A DNA stretch of 5,743 nucleotides from the NCBI GenBank assembly GCA_018260375.1, contig JAGLBF010000009.1, positions 26,600 to 32,342 of the forward strand, given 5' to 3'. Every line of letters starts with the position of its first letter. Position 1 is the stretch's first letter. The DNA comes from Deinococcus sp. GTDB lineage: Bacteria > Deinococcota > Deinococci > Deinococcales > Deinococcaceae. Made by a program: the position numbers and the translations under genes. Positions 5,071 to 5,743 of this stretch are shown one piece after another. A model generated the notes under the pieces. That model did not search any database. It was not told where the DNA came from and saw only the letters and a list, made by a program, of their open reading frames with translations.

Positions 5071-5743
5071 TTGGGCAAGCGGAACCGTGACAGCGACGTG
5101 TTTAAGCCTACCGCGAGTTGCTGCAACTGCTCGGCAACGGCGCGGCCTTCTTCAACCGACTGGGACGAGTCCTGGGCGATGTTGTTAATCTGGGTGACGG
5201 CCTGACCCACCTGTTCAATGCCCTGCACCTGGTCTTGGGTTGCTTCTGAAATTTGCTCGGCGAGTTCGGCAGAGCGCTCAGACAGCGTACCGATTTCGCG
5301 CAGACGCTCCCCTGCGGTGCCGGCGACGCGGTAGCCCTGCTCCACTTCGCGGGTACCTTCTTCCACCCGCACCACCACGTCCTGAATTTCGGACTGCACG
5401 TTTTTAATCAGCGCGGCGATACGCGAAGTAGCCTGGCCTGAGGTATCTGCGAGCTTACGCACCTCATCTGCCACGATGGTAAAGCGTCCGCCCGCCTCGC
5501 CTGCACCCGCTGCCTCAATGGCCGCGTTCAGTGCCAGCAAGTTGGTCTGACGGGCAATCTGACTGATGGTATCCACAATTTCTTGAATTTCCAGTGAGCG
5601 GTCACCCAGGCCTTTTACACGCTTGGCGATGTCCTGTACCTCGCGCCGCACGTTTTGCATACCTTCAAGCGTACCCGTCACCGCTTCTTGACCTTGTTGT
5701 GAGGCCATCAGCGCCTGGCGTGCTGTGTTGGCCGAAGTTTGGG
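5067..5743 (-). CDS. Methyl-accepting chemotaxis protein, C-terminal cytoplasmic part (5' end beyond window)
   Basis: Receptor that relays a signal to a CheA kinase through its cytoplasmic coiled-coil hairpin. The frame stays open to the right edge (11 more codons upstream of the Met at 5708, including QTSANTARQAL), so that Met is internal and the sensor, membrane and HAMP parts lie outside the window. About 224 residues are visible. The hairpin tip is unmistakable at about 5451-5588: it reads IARQTNLLALNAAIEAA, then GAGEAGGRF, then a TIVADEVRKLAD block. Both flanking helices show heptad-like spacing and are rich in E, Q, A and S, as in the methylation and signalling bundle. The protein ends with SRFRLPN and has no NWETF-like pentapeptide tether for CheR/CheB. 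The tip has Gly where most receptors have Arg (EAARAGE) and a Gly-Arg swap after GEAG. It lies 108 bp upstream of the kinase gene, so it is the obvious partner receptor; PilJ-like function is possible but the sensor half is not visible. Confidence 0.95.
   Translation of the reverse strand, partial: QTSANTARQALMASQQGQEAVTGTLEGMQNVRREVQDIAKRVKGLGDRSLEIQEIVDTISQIARQTNLLALNAAIEAAGAGEAGGRFTIVADEVRKLADTSGQATSRIAALIKNVQSEIQDVVVRVEEGTREVEQGYRVAGTAGERLREIGTLSERSAELAEQISEATQDQVQGIEQVGQAVTQINNIAQDSSQSVEEGRAVAEQLQQLAVGLNTSLSRFRLPN

Noticed and set aside
5042..5075. TATCAA-type repeat with 19-bp period near the receptor stop as a further copy of the 19-bp array at 781-837
   Set aside because: Only five bases (TATCA) and the period are shared, in the opposite orientation; the rest of the unit is unrelated.
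5067..5708. Treating the receptor as a complete 213-residue protein starting at the Met at 5708
   Set aside because: The frame is open to the window edge with receptor-like sequence before that Met, and a receptor this short would lack sensor and membrane parts.

Overview
All the real genes in this window lie on the minus strand and form one chemosensory (Che/Pil-Chp-type) signalling cluster, read from the right edge to the left. The order is: the C-terminal half of a methyl-accepting chemotaxis protein (cut by the right edge), a large hybrid CheA/ChpA-type histidine kinase with three HPt domains and a C-terminal receiver, a degenerate receiver fused to a DUF4388-like domain, and a canonical receiver followed by a Roadblock/LC7-like C-terminal region.

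The organism is probably a bacterium of the Deinococcus-Thermus lineage. This is an inference from gene content (a multi-HPt CheA beside DUF4388 and receiver proteins), from the receptor tip variant (GAGEAGGRF in place of the usual ARAGExGRGF), and from a moderately high GC content. No ribosomal or other taxonomic marker is present, so the assignment is tentative. No CheW, CheR or CheB gene lies inside the window, nor any flagellar gene; together with the ChpA-like kinase architecture this suggests surface (type IV pilus) motility or another alternative cellular function more than flagellar chemotaxis.

Layout: positions 1-36 hold only a small inverted repeat after the last gene. Positions 37-759 encode the REC-Roadblock-like regulator. 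Positions 760-906 are a repeat-rich gap with three tandem 19-bp units and two 13-bp direct repeats. Positions 907-1668 encode the pseudo-receiver/DUF4388 protein, whose start overlaps the kinase stop codon by four bases. Positions 1665-4958 encode the kinase. Positions 4959-5066 are a leader with a good sigma70-like promoter that overlaps the receptor stop codon. Positions 5067-5743 encode the receptor fragment.

Proposed working of the set: the receptor tip controls autophosphorylation of the kinase on one or more of three HPt histidines (His49, His224, His381). Phosphate then moves to the kinase's own receiver (Asp1024) or to the small regulator (Asp52). The pseudo-receiver protein has lost the phosphorylation chemistry and probably acts as a constitutive adaptor. 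The most striking feature is that the second and third HPt domains are identical over 112 residues and over 321 consecutive bases including every synonymous site, while the sequence just after them has diverged. This indicates very recent duplication or gene conversion.
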